Source of the DNA: Adhaeribacter arboris
GTDB taxonomy: Bacteria > Bacteroidota > Bacteroidia > Cytophagales > Hymenobacteraceae
DNA: 64,000 bases
Reading direction: 5' to 3'
Assembly (NCBI RefSeq): GCF_003023845.1
Contig: NZ_PYFT01000001.1
Span: forward strand, 5,332,001 to 5,396,000
The notes beneath the pieces were generated by a model. The model was not told where the DNA came from, searched no databases, and was given only the letters and a program-made list of their open reading frames with translations. The translations under genes were made by a program, and so were the position numbers. The stretch's first letter is position 1, and every line of letters begins with the position of its first letter. Positions 34,471-44,211 of this stretch are shown in pieces.

Positions 34471-37400
34471 TTAGAGAATAGTTATTACTCCTTTGTTCGT
34501 CAATTGAATATCTTCCACTTTTATCACGTAGAAGAAGGCGCCTTTTAATACTTGTCCGCGCAGGTCCTTGCCGTCCCAACCCTTTTCCGGATTGGTAGAA
34601 TGAAATAAAAGCACTCCCGACCGGTCAAAAACATCTATGGATATTTTATTGTAAAATTTAAGTTCCGGTACCATCCAGGTATCGTTGATGCCATCTCCAT
34701 CCGGAGAAAAGGCATTCACAATCTTTAACTGGTCAACGGCGGTAGCATATTGCGTTTTCGTTAAAGTGAAGGCCCGCTCAATCGTGTTGTTGTAAGGATC
34801 GGTGCTTCTTACTCGAATGGTGAACTGGGTCATTCCCGATAAACCATTGTTTGATTTAAGAAAGAGCTGGTTCCCTGTAATTTGGAACAGATTGTTATGC
34901 ACATCCCCTTGGCCACTTACTAAGGTGTACACCAATTCAGTATCATCCGGATCAGTCGTGGAGAAGGTTCCGATTACCTCATTAGCAGAAGCTTCCGGCC
35001 GGAAAGTAGTGGCGTCAAAGGCTAAAGCTGTTGGCGCCTTGTTCGGCTGTACTTCTACGACCACCTGAATGGTCTTATTATCCAGGTTAGTCGTTAAAGG
35101 AGAGAGTACCAGTTCCCCAGTGAGGGTATATTGGCCGGCAACGGCACCATTGTAATTACCCTGACTCCAGTTCACCGAAATTTCTTCTTTCGTTCCGGTA
35201 GCGTAAGTAACTTCCACTTTAGTCGGCAGTGGAATCCGCGCATATTCTGTCCGGATAGGCACACTAATTATCGCGGGTTCCCTGACTGCTACAATGTTGC
35301 GCATGATTTTAATGGTCTGAGCCGTTACTTCCGCGCCTTTATTACCAGCGGCATCCTGCAAGTACAAGGCTATAGTTAAGGTGCCATCGTTTAAACCCGT
35401 TAAATCCAGGGTAGAAATATCAAATTGAGCATTTTCTACCTTGATAGATTCGATTACGGGAGTGCCACCATTATTACTGGTTATGGTGTAATAAAGCGTG
35501 GTACCCACTTCCGCCCCGCTTATTGGCATCGAAATAGCAGCTATATTGGTAACGTCTACTCTTGCAGTATTGAAAGCTACAGCATAACCTGTTGGTATAA
35601 CGGTATCTACCTGGATGGCTAAAATACCACTCTGCTCGCTGACATTACCTGCCACATCTTTAGCGGCTACCTGAATGGTATAAGACTCATCCGGGAGACC
35701 AGTGTGGAAGGTATAATTCCAGGAACCATCCGCACCTGCTGTTACAGTAGCCACTGACTCCCCATTCAGGTAAATGGTTACTTCGGCGCTTGCCTCAGTA
35801 TTGCCGGAAATAGTGGGAGTATTGTCATTCGTATTGCCATTATTGCCCTCCGCTAGTACCGGAGCACCTGGAGCGGCTGGTGCTTGCGTATCTACTGTGA
35901 TTTTTAAAGCGGAACTAGCGTTACTTGTATTGGCGGCAGAATCAGTAGCCGTTACTGTAAAGCTATAATCTCCATCGGTAAGCCCTGCTTCAAAAGTATA
36001 ACTCCAGTTCCCATCGGCATCAACTGTTACCGTTTCACCTCCGGTTCCATTCGTAAATATGGTTACCCGGGAGTTTGCTTCCGCTCTACCACTTATAGTA
36101 GGAGTATTATCATTCGTGTTGCCATTATTCCCTCCCGCTAATACCGGCAAAGTTGGGGTGGCTGGTTCAGCAGTATCTACCCGAATAGTTAAAGCCGTAC
36201 TGAGCGCACTTGCATTACCAGCCGCATCGGTAGCAATAACGGTAATGTCCTGGGAACCGTCTTCTAAAGCGGTGGTAAAAGTATAAGTCCAGGCGCCTGT
36301 TTCATCCGCTGTTAAGGTAGCGACAGCTTCCCCATTCAGGTAGATGGTAACTGCTGAACCCGCCTCGGCTCTACCACTGATGGTAGGAGTATTATCATTC
36401 GTGTTGCCATTATTCCCTCCCGCTAATACCGGCAAAGTTGGGGTGGCTGGTTCAGCAGTATCTACCCGAATAGTTAAAGCCGTACTGAGCGCACTTGCAT
36501 TACCAGCCGCATCGGTAGCAATAACGGTAATGTCCTGGGAACCGTCTTCTAAAGCGGTGGTAAAAGTATAAGTCCAGGCGCCTGTTTCATCCGCTGTTAA
36601 GGTAGCGACAGCTTCCCCATTCAGGTAGATGGTAACTGCTGAACCCGCCTCGGCTCTACCACTGATGGTAGGAGTATTATCATTCGTGTTACCATTATTC
36701 CCTCCCGCTAATACCGGAGTACCCGGAGTAAGTGGCAGCGAGGTATCAATGATAATTTCTAATGCTGGACTGCCCTCACTAATGTTCCCAGCCTCATCCG
36801 TAGCTGTGACGGTAATTTCATAATTGGAGTCGGGTAGAACGGCAGAATAAGTATAAGACCACTTACCCTCTTCGTCGGCCGTAACCGTAGCAGTCATAGT
36901 GCCATTGGTGTAAATAGTAACGGTCGCACTAGCTTCTGTCGTCCCAGTAACCGTCGGAGTATTGTCATTGGTATTACCTTGGTTACCTCCAGTTAAAACC
37001 GGCATCTCTGGTGTCCCAGGTTTCTGGGTATCGACTACAATCGGAAGAGCGGTACTCTTATCGCCGGTAAAGCCAAGTAAATCCGTGGCATTGGCAGAAA
37101 GGTTATGTTCTCCTTCGGTAATATCCGTGGTAAAGGTATAGGTCCATCTTCCATCCTCACCGGCAGTAACACTGGCAATGGAGTCCGCTCCATTGTAGAT
37201 GGTTACCTGAACATTTGGCTCCGCTGTTCCGGTAACGGTTGGAGTAGCATCATTGATAAACCCGTTCGTACCCCCCGTTAATACCGGCGCAGAAGGAGTA
37301 GCTGGTTTATAATACGTTAAGGTTCTAGATGATTCTATTGTTCGGCTTTCACTATTCCCTACGGCAAATTTAATTACCCTTTCAGTAGTATTGGAGGAAG

Positions 37401-39438
37401 TGCTGCTGAAGGTAACACTCCGCAATATTTCTTGCATTTGAGACGCAGTAGCTGTACCTGTAAACGTCAACACCCCGGTGGCAGCATTATAACTTGAAGA
37501 AATTCCGTCCGGTAGTGTTCCAACAGCCAAAACATCCGCATTTTCCCGGAAGCCAGATTGGATATACACGCGGGCACCAGTAACATCCCTTCCCGTAATT
37601 GTTAGTTGATCATCCACAATTGAAGCTTGCTTAAAATAAGCCTGCTTATTGGATTCGGTACCTGCTATCACATTATTAGGAATAATGGTAACTGTAATCC
37701 TAACCCGTTCTGAAGGGCACCCGCCTACCGTTTGACTAACCCAGTACTCTTGTGAGCCAAGAGAACTTGTGGCAAGGGTTGGCGCAGTAGAGGATCCGGT
37801 TCCGCCGGTGGCGGCCTCGTACCATAATAAATTTGAACCCCTTACTTGTTCGCTTAAGCTGGGCGCTTCCTCATCTTGGTAATAGGTTACATTAGTGACT
37901 ACGGGCGGCTCGGTATCATTCAGGTTCACGGTAGCAGTAAAGGTAGTAGTAGCCTGATCTCCATCGGCATCGGTTACCGTAACGGTTATGTTTGAAGTAC
38001 CATATTGGCCGGCAATAGGGGTTACCGTTACTGTTCGGTTAGCGCCGGAACCACCTAAAGTAATATTGGTATTCGGAAGAAGTTCTGTGTTGGAAGAAGT
38101 AGCAGAAACCGTTAAACTTCCAAGGCTAGTTTCGGTATCCCCAACGGTGAAGTTAAGGGCAGAAGAAGTAACATCCTGGCAAATAGTTGGTCCTGATATG
38201 CTGGAAATAGTAGGTATAGCATGACTGGCAAAAGGCGCCCGGAAGACATCAGAGAATTGCGAATTAGCGTCCTGGGTTACAAAGTAAAAATCGTAATTGG
38301 TCCCGGCTTGAAGCCCAGTCAGATTAAATGTAGTTTCCACATTGGCTTGCATGGCACTCGAACCTCTGGCGGCAACAACCGTAGCCCCGTAGTTCGCACC
38401 TTCTTTTATTTGCGCAGCTGTGGGCGCGGCTGCATTGCGGGGTACTACCATCCAATAACCGGTAGCGGCTACGCTGGAAGTAGCATTAAAAACCGCACTG
38501 GTTGAAGTAATGTTAGAAATGCTACCGCTTACCTGTGCTACTTCATTTATAATTTCATTCAAATCTTCCAGTTCCCCGGCCGCATAATACCAGGTAAAAT
38601 CGTCGCTGGCTCCAACGGCTAAGTCATTCAAACGAACATAAAAGCCATAGGAGCCATCATTGGTTAACTGAGTACTACTGGAAAGGGGATTTTGATTAAT
38701 AACGTTTCTAAAGTCACAACATCCTTGCATAATGGTATTGCCTTTAGTAGAATTAGTATAAAATAAAATACCTTCTTGTGACGTAAATATTTTAAGAGCG
38801 GCTGATCGGGTGGTGGCATTCGGAATCTGAGTAAAAGCTCCATTTACCAGGTTTCCTTTCTGTTTGGTAGGCGTATCTGTACCACCCACAAAATCATCTC
38901 TGGTTCCTATCCAAATACGCACATTATCTATTGGGCTAGCGCTTAAGTTCTTAACCTTCACCTTAACTTCTATATAGGCGCTATTTTGCGGTAGGGTATA
39001 CGTATTTTCAATTTCTAGTAGGGAGCTGCCAACAGTTATATTACCTCTGGAGGTGATAGTGCCATACCCATTGTTACTACCAGTACTCGTATAACCGGAG
39101 GTACTAATAACTTGGTTACTTAAAGCCGGATTCTGTACAATCGTGCCATTAAGATTCCATTCATTGGTTTTAACTCCTCCAACGGCAAAAGCATTATCTA
39201 AAGGATAATTAGAGAAGGTCAATTGACGCCAGGCATTCTGAACACTATTAAAATAAAAGGGCTGTTGCAAATTCCCGGAGGCATTAACCGAATTCTCGTT
39301 GCCATTGCCCATGCGCAGCTTATTATTGTTTAAAATAGTTTGAGCCTGCGCCTTTTCTGGCAAACCAAGCAGTAAGCTTCCCTGAACTAATATTAGGGTT
39401 ATAAGAAAAAGCTTTGTATATTTTTCTGTATATTTCAT
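34471..39438 (-). CDS. Large T9SS adhesin with Ig-like repeats
   Basis: The 1655-aa protein starts with a signal peptide (MKYTEKYTKLFLITLILVQG...AQAQ). An N-terminal region of about 400 residues has beta-type sequence. Six Ig-like repeats of about 95 aa follow (about 709-1280), each starting PVL-x-GG-x-x-G-x-T-N-D-x-TPT; repeats three and four are nearly identical. A cadherin-like segment and a gliding-motility-associated C-terminal domain (about 1566-1655: NAFSPDGDGINDTW...ISIDVFDRSG) complete it. That domain is a T9SS type B sorting signal. The protein is therefore exported through T9SS and probably surface-attached, functioning in adhesion or gliding. It lies in an operon with a secreted protein and the SprF-like gene. 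Confidence 0.93.
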   Translation of the reverse strand: MKYTEKYTKLFLITLILVQGSLLLGLPEKAQAQTILNNNKLRMGNGNENSVNASGNLQQPFYFNSVQNAWRQLTFSNYPLDNAFAVGGVKTNEWNLNGTIVQNPALSNQVISTSGYTSTGSNNGYGTITSRGNITVGSSLLEIENTYTLPQNSAYIEVKVKVKNLSASPIDNVRIWIGTRDDFVGGTDTPTKQKGNLVNGAFTQIPNATTRSAALKIFTSQEGILFYTNSTKGNTIMQGCCDFRNVINQNPLSSSTQLTNDGSYGFYVRLNDLAVGASDDFTWYYAAGELEDLNEIINEVAQVSGSISNITSTSAVFNATSSVAATGYWMVVPRNAAAPTAAQIKEGANYGATVVAARGSSAMQANVETTFNLTGLQAGTNYDFYFVTQDANSQFSDVFRAPFASHAIPTISSISGPTICQDVTSSALNFTVGDTETSLGSLTVSATSSNTELLPNTNITLGGSGANRTVTVTPIAGQYGTSNITVTVTDADGDQATTTFTATVNLNDTEPPVVTNVTYYQDEEAPSLSEQVRGSNLLWYEAATGGTGSSTAPTLATSSLGSQEYWVSQTVGGCPSERVRITVTIIPNNVIAGTESNKQAYFKQASIVDDQLTITGRDVTGARVYIQSGFRENADVLAVGTLPDGISSSYNAATGVLTFTGTATASQMQEILRSVTFSSTSSNTTERVIKFAVGNSESRTIESSRTLTYYKPATPSAPVLTGGTNGFINDATPTVTGTAEPNVQVTIYNGADSIASVTAGEDGRWTYTFTTDITEGEHNLSANATDLLGFTGDKSTALPIVVDTQKPGTPEMPVLTGGNQGNTNDNTPTVTGTTEASATVTIYTNGTMTATVTADEEGKWSYTYSAVLPDSNYEITVTATDEAGNISEGSPALEIIIDTSLPLTPGTPVLAGGNNGNTNDNTPTISGRAEAGSAVTIYLNGEAVATLTADETGAWTYTFTTALEDGSQDITVIATDAAGNASALSTALTIRVDTAEPATPTLPVLAGGNNGNTNDNTPTISGRAEAGSAVTIYLNGEAVATLTADETGAWTYTFTTALEDGSQDITVIATDAAGNASALSTALTIRVDTAEPATPTLPVLAGGNNGNTNDNTPTISGRAEANSRVTIFTNGTGGETVTVDADGNWSYTFEAGLTDGDYSFTVTATDSAANTSNASSALKITVDTQAPAAPGAPVLAEGNNGNTNDNTPTISGNTEASAEVTIYLNGESVATVTAGADGSWNYTFHTGLPDESYTIQVAAKDVAGNVSEQSGILAIQVDTVIPTGYAVAFNTARVDVTNIAAISMPISGAEVGTTLYYTITSNNGGTPVIESIKVENAQFDISTLDLTGLNDGTLTIALYLQDAAGNKGAEVTAQTIKIMRNIVAVREPAIISVPIRTEYARIPLPTKVEVTYATGTKEEISVNWSQGNYNGAVAGQYTLTGELVLSPLTTNLDNKTIQVVVEVQPNKAPTALAFDATTFRPEASANEVIGTFSTTDPDDTELVYTLVSGQGDVHNNLFQITGNQLFLKSNNGLSGMTQFTIRVRSTDPYNNTIERAFTLTKTQYATAVDQLKIVNAFSPDGDGINDTWMVPELKFYNKISIDVFDRSGVLLFHSTNPEKGWDGKDLRGQVLKGAFFYVIKVEDIQLTNKGVITIL
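36098..36667 (-). repeat. Two 285-bp tandem repeats in the adhesin
   Basis: The segments at about 36098-36382 and 36383-36667 are identical over almost their whole length and encode two of the Ig-like domains. The neighbouring domains are clearly diverged, so this pair is a recent duplication, expandable by recombination. Confidence 0.85.
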
Positions 39439-39441
39439 GAT

Positions 39442-39885
39442 TTATTTCTCCTGGATTTTAGTTTGGGTTATGGTCCAGGTGTCACCTGTTTTTTGCAAGG
39501 CCAAGGTTACGGGTATAAATTCTTCGTATCCCCCTTTGAAATGATAGTAGTAGGCAAAATCTACCTGAGCAGTATTCTGCGTTATTTTAAATTCCCGAAA
39601 CAGGAAAAAGGCATCTATTTTAGTGGCTTTAACTTCTTCTTTGGTTTTAAAAACCAAAGGCTTGCCATTTTTGGTAACAACCAAGTTACTGGGAAAGGAA
39701 ACGCCGTGCTGCATGACATACAATTGTTTTACATTGCCATTAGCCGTGCGGGGATAGTACTCTTGTAGTTCTGCCAGACCAACGCATTTCTGCAGTACCC
39801 TGGCCTGATCGCTTAAAGATTGAGCCATCAGGTGAATGGCACACCCGAAAAAGATAAAGAGAGTTAGTAAAAGTTTAGTTTTCAT
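39442..39885 (-). CDS. Secreted hypothetical protein, first gene of the adhesin operon
   Basis: The 147-aa product has a signal peptide (MKTKLLLTLFIFFGCAIHLMAQ). The mature part (LSDQARVLQKCVGLAELQEYYP, ending TLALQKTGDTWTITQTKIQEK) has a cystatin- or NTF2-like look, with a final strand-rich segment, but no family is recognised. It is three bases from the adhesin start on the same strand, so it is the leading gene of that operon. A role in adhesin assembly or surface placement is possible from context only. Confidence 0.6.
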   Translation of the reverse strand: MKTKLLLTLFIFFGCAIHLMAQSLSDQARVLQKCVGLAELQEYYPRTANGNVKQLYVMQHGVSFPSNLVVTKNGKPLVFKTKEEVKATKIDAFFLFREFKITQNTAQVDFAYYYHFKGGYEEFIPVTLALQKTGDTWTITQTKIQEK

Positions 39886-40724
39886 TGCTAAAGAAAATTA
39901 TTGAAAAAATGTATTCGGTTCCGTGTTGATATTTTAGAAACTAAGGCTTACTAGTTAAAAGAGAAGCCGTAGTTTGGAAGGCGCCATTTTACTTGTCTTA
40001 CCCAAGGTTACGCTTCCAAAAAAACCTTATGGAAAGTATAAATACTCTCTAAATAGGATTTGTAAGAGGAAGTAAAACACAAGCCTAATAAGGCGGATGC
40101 TTATTTAAATCTTTTTATAGTAAGTCTTTCTTCATGCTATATAATTTGAAATGAATGGACAAAATACTCCCATCTTAACTTTTGCGTCAAGTTGTACTTT
40201 ATAAGTTTTTGTATATAAATAAATTACTTAAACATGCCTGCCTAATCTTGTTCGTTTAAATAGGGCAAAACCAGGCTTGATGGCTTAGTTCAATAAAAAT
40301 TAGGCTATACGCTCTCGGAGCTGGTTGTTATTAAGAATAGCTGCATTTATTACTTCGTAAAAGTACTTCAATGAATTTCTAATGGGAAATATTAACGGGA
40401 GAATTAAATTTTTATAATTGTATTATTCTAATACTTTAATAGGAGCAATTTTATAGTGATTAGCAGATTTTAGAATTAGAGGGAAGAATGGAGAGATAGC
40501 TCTAGTTAATTAAGTATAATGTATATATACAATACTTAATAAATTTTTACTTTAAATACAAGCCTTAAATCTTCTAAAACATCTAAAAAGAGTATGTAAA
40601 TCTTGCGTTTTTGACCGAGTGTAATAGCACTTGGTTAGAAAAGAAGTATGTGTAAAAAGCTTTTTTATAATTTTAGTTACTTACCTAGACTTGCATAAAA
40701 GTTTCATTTATAAAGGTAAGTTCC
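39886..40724. other. Gene-free region upstream of the adhesin operon
   Basis: No gene is seen. It probably contains the operon promoter; A/T-rich sequence with several TATATA stretches. Its other end is the IS3 terminal repeat. Confidence 0.5.
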
Positions 40725-40783
40725 TGAAATAGCTTTACCGGTTAAACGGTAAAAATTCTATTTAATTTTTCAATGAACAACTC

Positions 40784-41737
40784 CTAGTTGACGGGATTTT
40801 TTCTTTTGTATTTGCGCCAGCGCTTTCTCAGTGTTCCTTCCTTTAGGTGGGCCTGATTAGGGGTTAAGTAATCACAGGAAGCAGGAGGACGCAGTTGGTT
40901 ATAAGCCAGGATGGACTTGGTAATAGCGGCCTTGGCCAAGTCAACGGAGATAAAAGCCCGACAGTTGAATTCCTCTTTAATGGTTCTGTTTATTCTTTCG
41001 GCTACGGCATTTTCTCCGGGGCCTCCTTGGTTGGTCATATTGATGCGGATGTCACGGGAGCAAAGTAACTGAATATATTCCTGGCAGCAGTACTGGATAC
41101 CTCGATCCGAATGATGGATCAAGCTTCCTTTTCCCTTGGGTAAAGTCTTAACTGCCATTTGTAGAGCGGCTAGCGGTCCTTTCGTCTGTAAGGTGGTGTC
41201 CAAAGCCCAACCAACAATCTTATGAGAATAAGCATCCGTGATTAAACTTAAATAGCTAAAATCACGACCTGTTCTGATGTAGGTGATATCACTTACCCAT
41301 ACCCGATTAGGGCGGGTCGCCGTGAATACTTTCACTAAATTCACATACTTGTAAAATGGATGCTGCGAGTTGGTTGTTTTTGCCCATTTGCGCCGCTTAG
41401 AACGTAGTAAATGATGCTCCCGCAACAAATCATACAGCTTATCCCGCCCCAATTTTATGTGCTGTTCAGCTAAGCAGTCACTTAGCAAATGATGTGGTTT
41501 TCCCGTGCCCACACCAGGTAATTGCTCTCGCAACTTTACAACTTCTTGTACAATAGTCATTTGATTTACCTGCTTTTTATCTTGTTGCCATACTTGCTGG
41601 TAATAAGCTTGCCTTGATTTTCCAAACAGTCCGCACAGTTTCCCTAAACCAATTAAGGGATGCTGCGTGTTTAACGCTTGGACCGTTTGGAACCAGACTT
41701 TTTTCGGATGTCTATGCTTAACTGTTTTTCCGCTACT
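40784..41737 (-). CDS. IS3-family transposase OrfB
   Basis: The frame is open from 41737 and gives about 317 aa; a shorter ATG start at 41560 would lose the N-terminal helix-turn-helix (HPLIGLGKLCGLFGKSRQAY). The rve/DDE core shows RVWVSDITYI (Asp), HHSDRGIQY (Asp) and GGPGENAVAERINRTIKEEF (Glu), so the catalytic residues are present. In this family OrfB is made as an OrfAB fusion by -1 frameshifting at an A6G motif, which lies just upstream here. OrfA is broken, so the fusion cannot form normally. Confidence 0.88.
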   Translation of the reverse strand, partial: SSGKTVKHRHPKKVWFQTVQALNTQHPLIGLGKLCGLFGKSRQAYYQQVWQQDKKQVNQMTIVQEVVKLREQLPGVGTGKPHHLLSDCLAEQHIKLGRDKLYDLLREHHLLRSKRRKWAKTTNSQHPFYKYVNLVKVFTATRPNRVWVSDITYIRTGRDFSYLSLITDAYSHKIVGWALDTTLQTKGPLAALQMAVKTLPKGKGSLIHHSDRGIQYCCQEYIQLLCSRDIRINMTNQGGPGENAVAERINRTIKEEFNCRAFISVDLAKAAITKSILAYNQLRPPASCDYLTPNQAHLKEGTLRKRWRKYKRKNPVN

Positions 41738-42058
41738 TTAATCATCGTCTCTAAAGCGGTATTCTGGAGCCTTACTTGGGCGAGCTAGGCTAGCGCTTCG
41801 GCTAGTTGCTGCTCTAATTGCTCAGTTCTTGTCTGGGATGGCGCCATATGAAAAGAAGGTTTAGTTCGATAATACTCCGAGCAGCCTAGTTTTAAAGTAA
41901 CAGCGATTCCATTTTTGTAAAACGGAACCCGAAACTGGATGCTTTTGGATGGATTCTCGAAAAGATAGCAGGCCGGAACGAATTTCTTCGACCATGATCC
42001 TTTTCTCTTTAGACGAATAAGCTTCTTTTACGTTTCCTTTTAATTCCCTTTTGTTCAT
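41738..42058 (-). pseudogene. IS3-family OrfA, broken
   Basis: The N-terminal part (MNKRELKGNVKEAYSSKEKR...VLQKWNRCYFK) ends at a stop near 41861. A further segment in another frame (SQTRTEQLEQQLAEALA) runs into a TAG and continues as LAQVRLQNTALETMIKVAEK, the usual leucine-zipper end of OrfA. At least one frame change and one nonsense codon are therefore present. Confidence 0.7.
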
Positions 42059-42081
42059 AGCTTTATACTCTTGGTGTAAAG

Positions 42082-42855
42082 CTATTTCAGGAGTTTACCG
42101 TTTCCTTTTATATTTATAACCTTAACCCCTCGTCTTTCAAATCTAGCTTTTTCATGTGGAGAACAATCAATTTTTAGAACATAAGCTTGGCGCCTGAGAT
42201 TACCAAGCCTATCTTTAATGACCTGCCAAATTTGCCTAAAATCGGTATCATCCAAACTGTAACCTATAAACAATGGAGTTCTCATAATTAGCAGATTCGC
42301 TAAATATGTTGCTAGCATAGGATTTCTACTTAAAAACCTGTCATAGTCTTCCTCTGTTATAACGAGCCTATTTGGATGATGCAAATCTCCATGCAATTTT
42401 AAGATGGTTATTCCATCACTTGTATTTGCAATTGAAAGTTGGTCTTCATCAATTATTGGTCTGCAATATTTTGGAATTAAAGAGTATCCTTGTTCAAGTA
42501 AAAATTCAAAGTTTGTGGTGCATACCATATCAAATTGAAGCTCACAAAATGCCTTGTGGGTTTTCCCTGGTTTAACAGAGCCAAGTAACAGCAAATCCGT
42601 AAGCTTCTCAATTAGATTAGTTCTTGAATATTCGTGACAGTAAGCAGATATAGCATCGAGGGCATTCGTGTATTTATAATCTTGAATATTCGCTGCGACG
42701 GCTCTTCCCAGTTCATCCCAATCTAGCATCTTTTTGTTTCTTGGGATTTCTGCATTTTTAGAAAAGCCTGCTCCAATGATAGGCAAACAACGGTTACTCA
42801 CTAAGTCATCCAAAAATGGTTTAGGGAAGTATTCGAGGTACTTGTATTTCTTCAT
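42082..42855 (-). CDS. SIR2-like domain protein, C-terminus truncated by IS3
   Basis: This 257-aa protein has a SIR2_2-type Rossmann domain. LPIIGAGFSKNAEIP (about 24-38) contains the NAD-binding GAG, and VCTTNFEFLLE (about 111-121) and LHGDLHHP (about 154-161) contain the TTN and HGD motifs. Later, FIGYSLDDTDFR is typical of the NADase-type SIR2 domains in anti-phage systems, which deplete NAD. The stop codon is TAG in the IS terminal repeat (CTCCTGAAATAG), so the original 3' end was replaced by the insertion. What followed is lost; relatives often have a C-terminal effector or sensor domain. Whether the remaining domain is active is unknown. Confidence 0.85.
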   Translation of the reverse strand: MKKYKYLEYFPKPFLDDLVSNRCLPIIGAGFSKNAEIPRNKKMLDWDELGRAVAANIQDYKYTNALDAISAYCHEYSRTNLIEKLTDLLLLGSVKPGKTHKAFCELQFDMVCTTNFEFLLEQGYSLIPKYCRPIIDEDQLSIANTSDGITILKLHGDLHHPNRLVITEEDYDRFLSRNPMLATYLANLLIMRTPLFIGYSLDDTDFRQIWQVIKDRLGNLRRQAYVLKIDCSPHEKARFERRGVKVINIKGNGKLLK

Positions 42856-43056
42856 ACTGTTTTGCTGTAATGCAATATCCCCTAACTAGCGAGTAGGCAC
42901 AACGGAATCAACGAATATACTATATATTTGAAATAATATAAATTAGCAGAGAGTGGAACACCCAAATTCTTCTTTTAAATAATCCTACCGAATATATATT
43001 AGATCAAACCGTATCATATCGTATCATTTATTTAGTAAAAGTGCTTTATTTGTAAC

Positions 43057-44097
43057 ATGAGTAATAATGTATTCTCTTTTACAATTAACTTAGATTGGCC
43101 ATTAGTTAATCTCATCAGCCAAATTGATCGATTTGATGCTTCCTGGTCTTCTATCGAGCGAAAAGAAGGACAAAGTTTAAAACAGCTTAAATCTATCGCT
43201 ACTGTCAGAAGCGTGGGTGCCTCTACCCGTATAGAAGGATCTCGGATGAGTGATGAGGAAGTAGAAGTTCTGCTAAACCAAATTAACATTACCAAACTAG
43301 AAGACCGGGATTCTCAAGAGGTAATGGGCTACTTTGAAACGCTAGATATTATATCCGAATCTTTTGAGGATATAGCTATTACTGAAAGTAGTATAAAGAA
43401 TTTGCACAACATCCTAATGAAATATAGTAAAAAGGATGTCTGGCACAAGGGTAATTACAAGCAGCATAGTAATGCGGTAGAAGCCAATTATCCGGATGGT
43501 ACCAAACAAATCATCTTCCAAACCACTGCTGCCGGATTTCCCACAGAAGATGCTATGCGCGCCTTGATTGCCTGGTACCACCAGGATGCCGAAACGCATC
43601 CGCTGGTAAAATGTGCTTTATTTACATACGAGTTTTTAAGCATTCACCCTTTTCAAGATGGAAATGGCCGCTTAAGCCGGCTGCTCTCTACTTTACTGTT
43701 ACTAAAAACAGGCTATAAATGGACACAGTATGTCAGCTTTGAACATGAAATAGAAAACCGAAAAGCAGAGTACTACCGAGTTTTAAGAAGTTGCCAAGCT
43801 CAGCGACCTCGGGAGAATATAAGCGATTGGGTGAATTTCTTTTTTGATGCCCTAAAAAAAATACAAGAGCAGTTAATGCAAAAATTAGAAATCAAGGGGG
43901 TAGAAGGTCAATTATCTCCTCGAGAAAAATCTATTATGGCGTTCATTGGAAATCATCCTGGTTGTAAATCAGGCGATATTGCAAAAAAATTAGCTATACC
44001 TAATCCAACTGTAAAGCGGATATTGTCCGATCTATTTAATAAAAGCCTTTTGGAAAAGCATGGAGTTGGCCCAGGTACAAATTATACGATTGCTTAA
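43057..44097 (+). CDS. Fic-family protein with inhibitory motif and winged helix
   Basis: The 346-aa protein is a Fic-type AMP-transferase. It has the catalytic motif HPFQDGNGRLSR (H197) and, N-terminally, the inhibitory motif S56-x3-E60-G61 (STRIEG), as in class II Fic proteins where it blocks ATP binding. A C-terminal winged helix (about 285-345, including GNHPGCKSGDIAKKLAI) suggests DNA binding and autoregulation. It is divergent from the SIR2-like gene with about 200 bases between. Fic proteins modify host or self proteins at Thr, Tyr or Ser residues; the target here is unknown. Confidence 0.9.
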   Translation: MSNNVFSFTINLDWPLVNLISQIDRFDASWSSIERKEGQSLKQLKSIATVRSVGASTRIEGSRMSDEEVEVLLNQINITKLEDRDSQEVMGYFETLDIISESFEDIAITESSIKNLHNILMKYSKKDVWHKGNYKQHSNAVEANYPDGTKQIIFQTTAAGFPTEDAMRALIAWYHQDAETHPLVKCALFTYEFLSIHPFQDGNGRLSRLLSTLLLLKTGYKWTQYVSFEHEIENRKAEYYRVLRSCQAQRPRENISDWVNFFFDALKKIQEQLMQKLEIKGVEGQLSPREKSIMAFIGNHPGCKSGDIAKKLAIPNPTVKRILSDLFNKSLLEKHGVGPGTNYTIA

Positions 44098-44211
44098 TAT
44101 CCTATTTTACATTAGTTAAAGGCTGGTTCTTTAAACGGTTAATAGGAAGCTGAACTATCTAGGGAAGAGCAGAAATAAGTGGACAAAAAACCCTTCTATT
44201 TTTCCTACTTA

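Larger units (their letters stand above)
40725..42089 (-). mobile_element. IS3-family insertion sequence
   Basis: About 1365 bp bounded by inverted repeats starting TGAAATAGCTTTAC (40725) and ending GTAAAGCTATTTCA (42089); similarity extends a few bases outside as GGTAAGTTCC / GGAGTTTACC. It has an intact orfB with an A6G slippery run at 41698-41704 (minus strand AAAAAAG) and a broken orfA. No clear target duplication is visible. Confidence 0.82.

Noticed and set aside
35774-36823. Series of plus-strand ORFs repeating at 285-base steps opposite the adhesin
   Set aside because: They are antisense shadows of the Ig-like repeats; their periodicity follows the repeat in the real gene.
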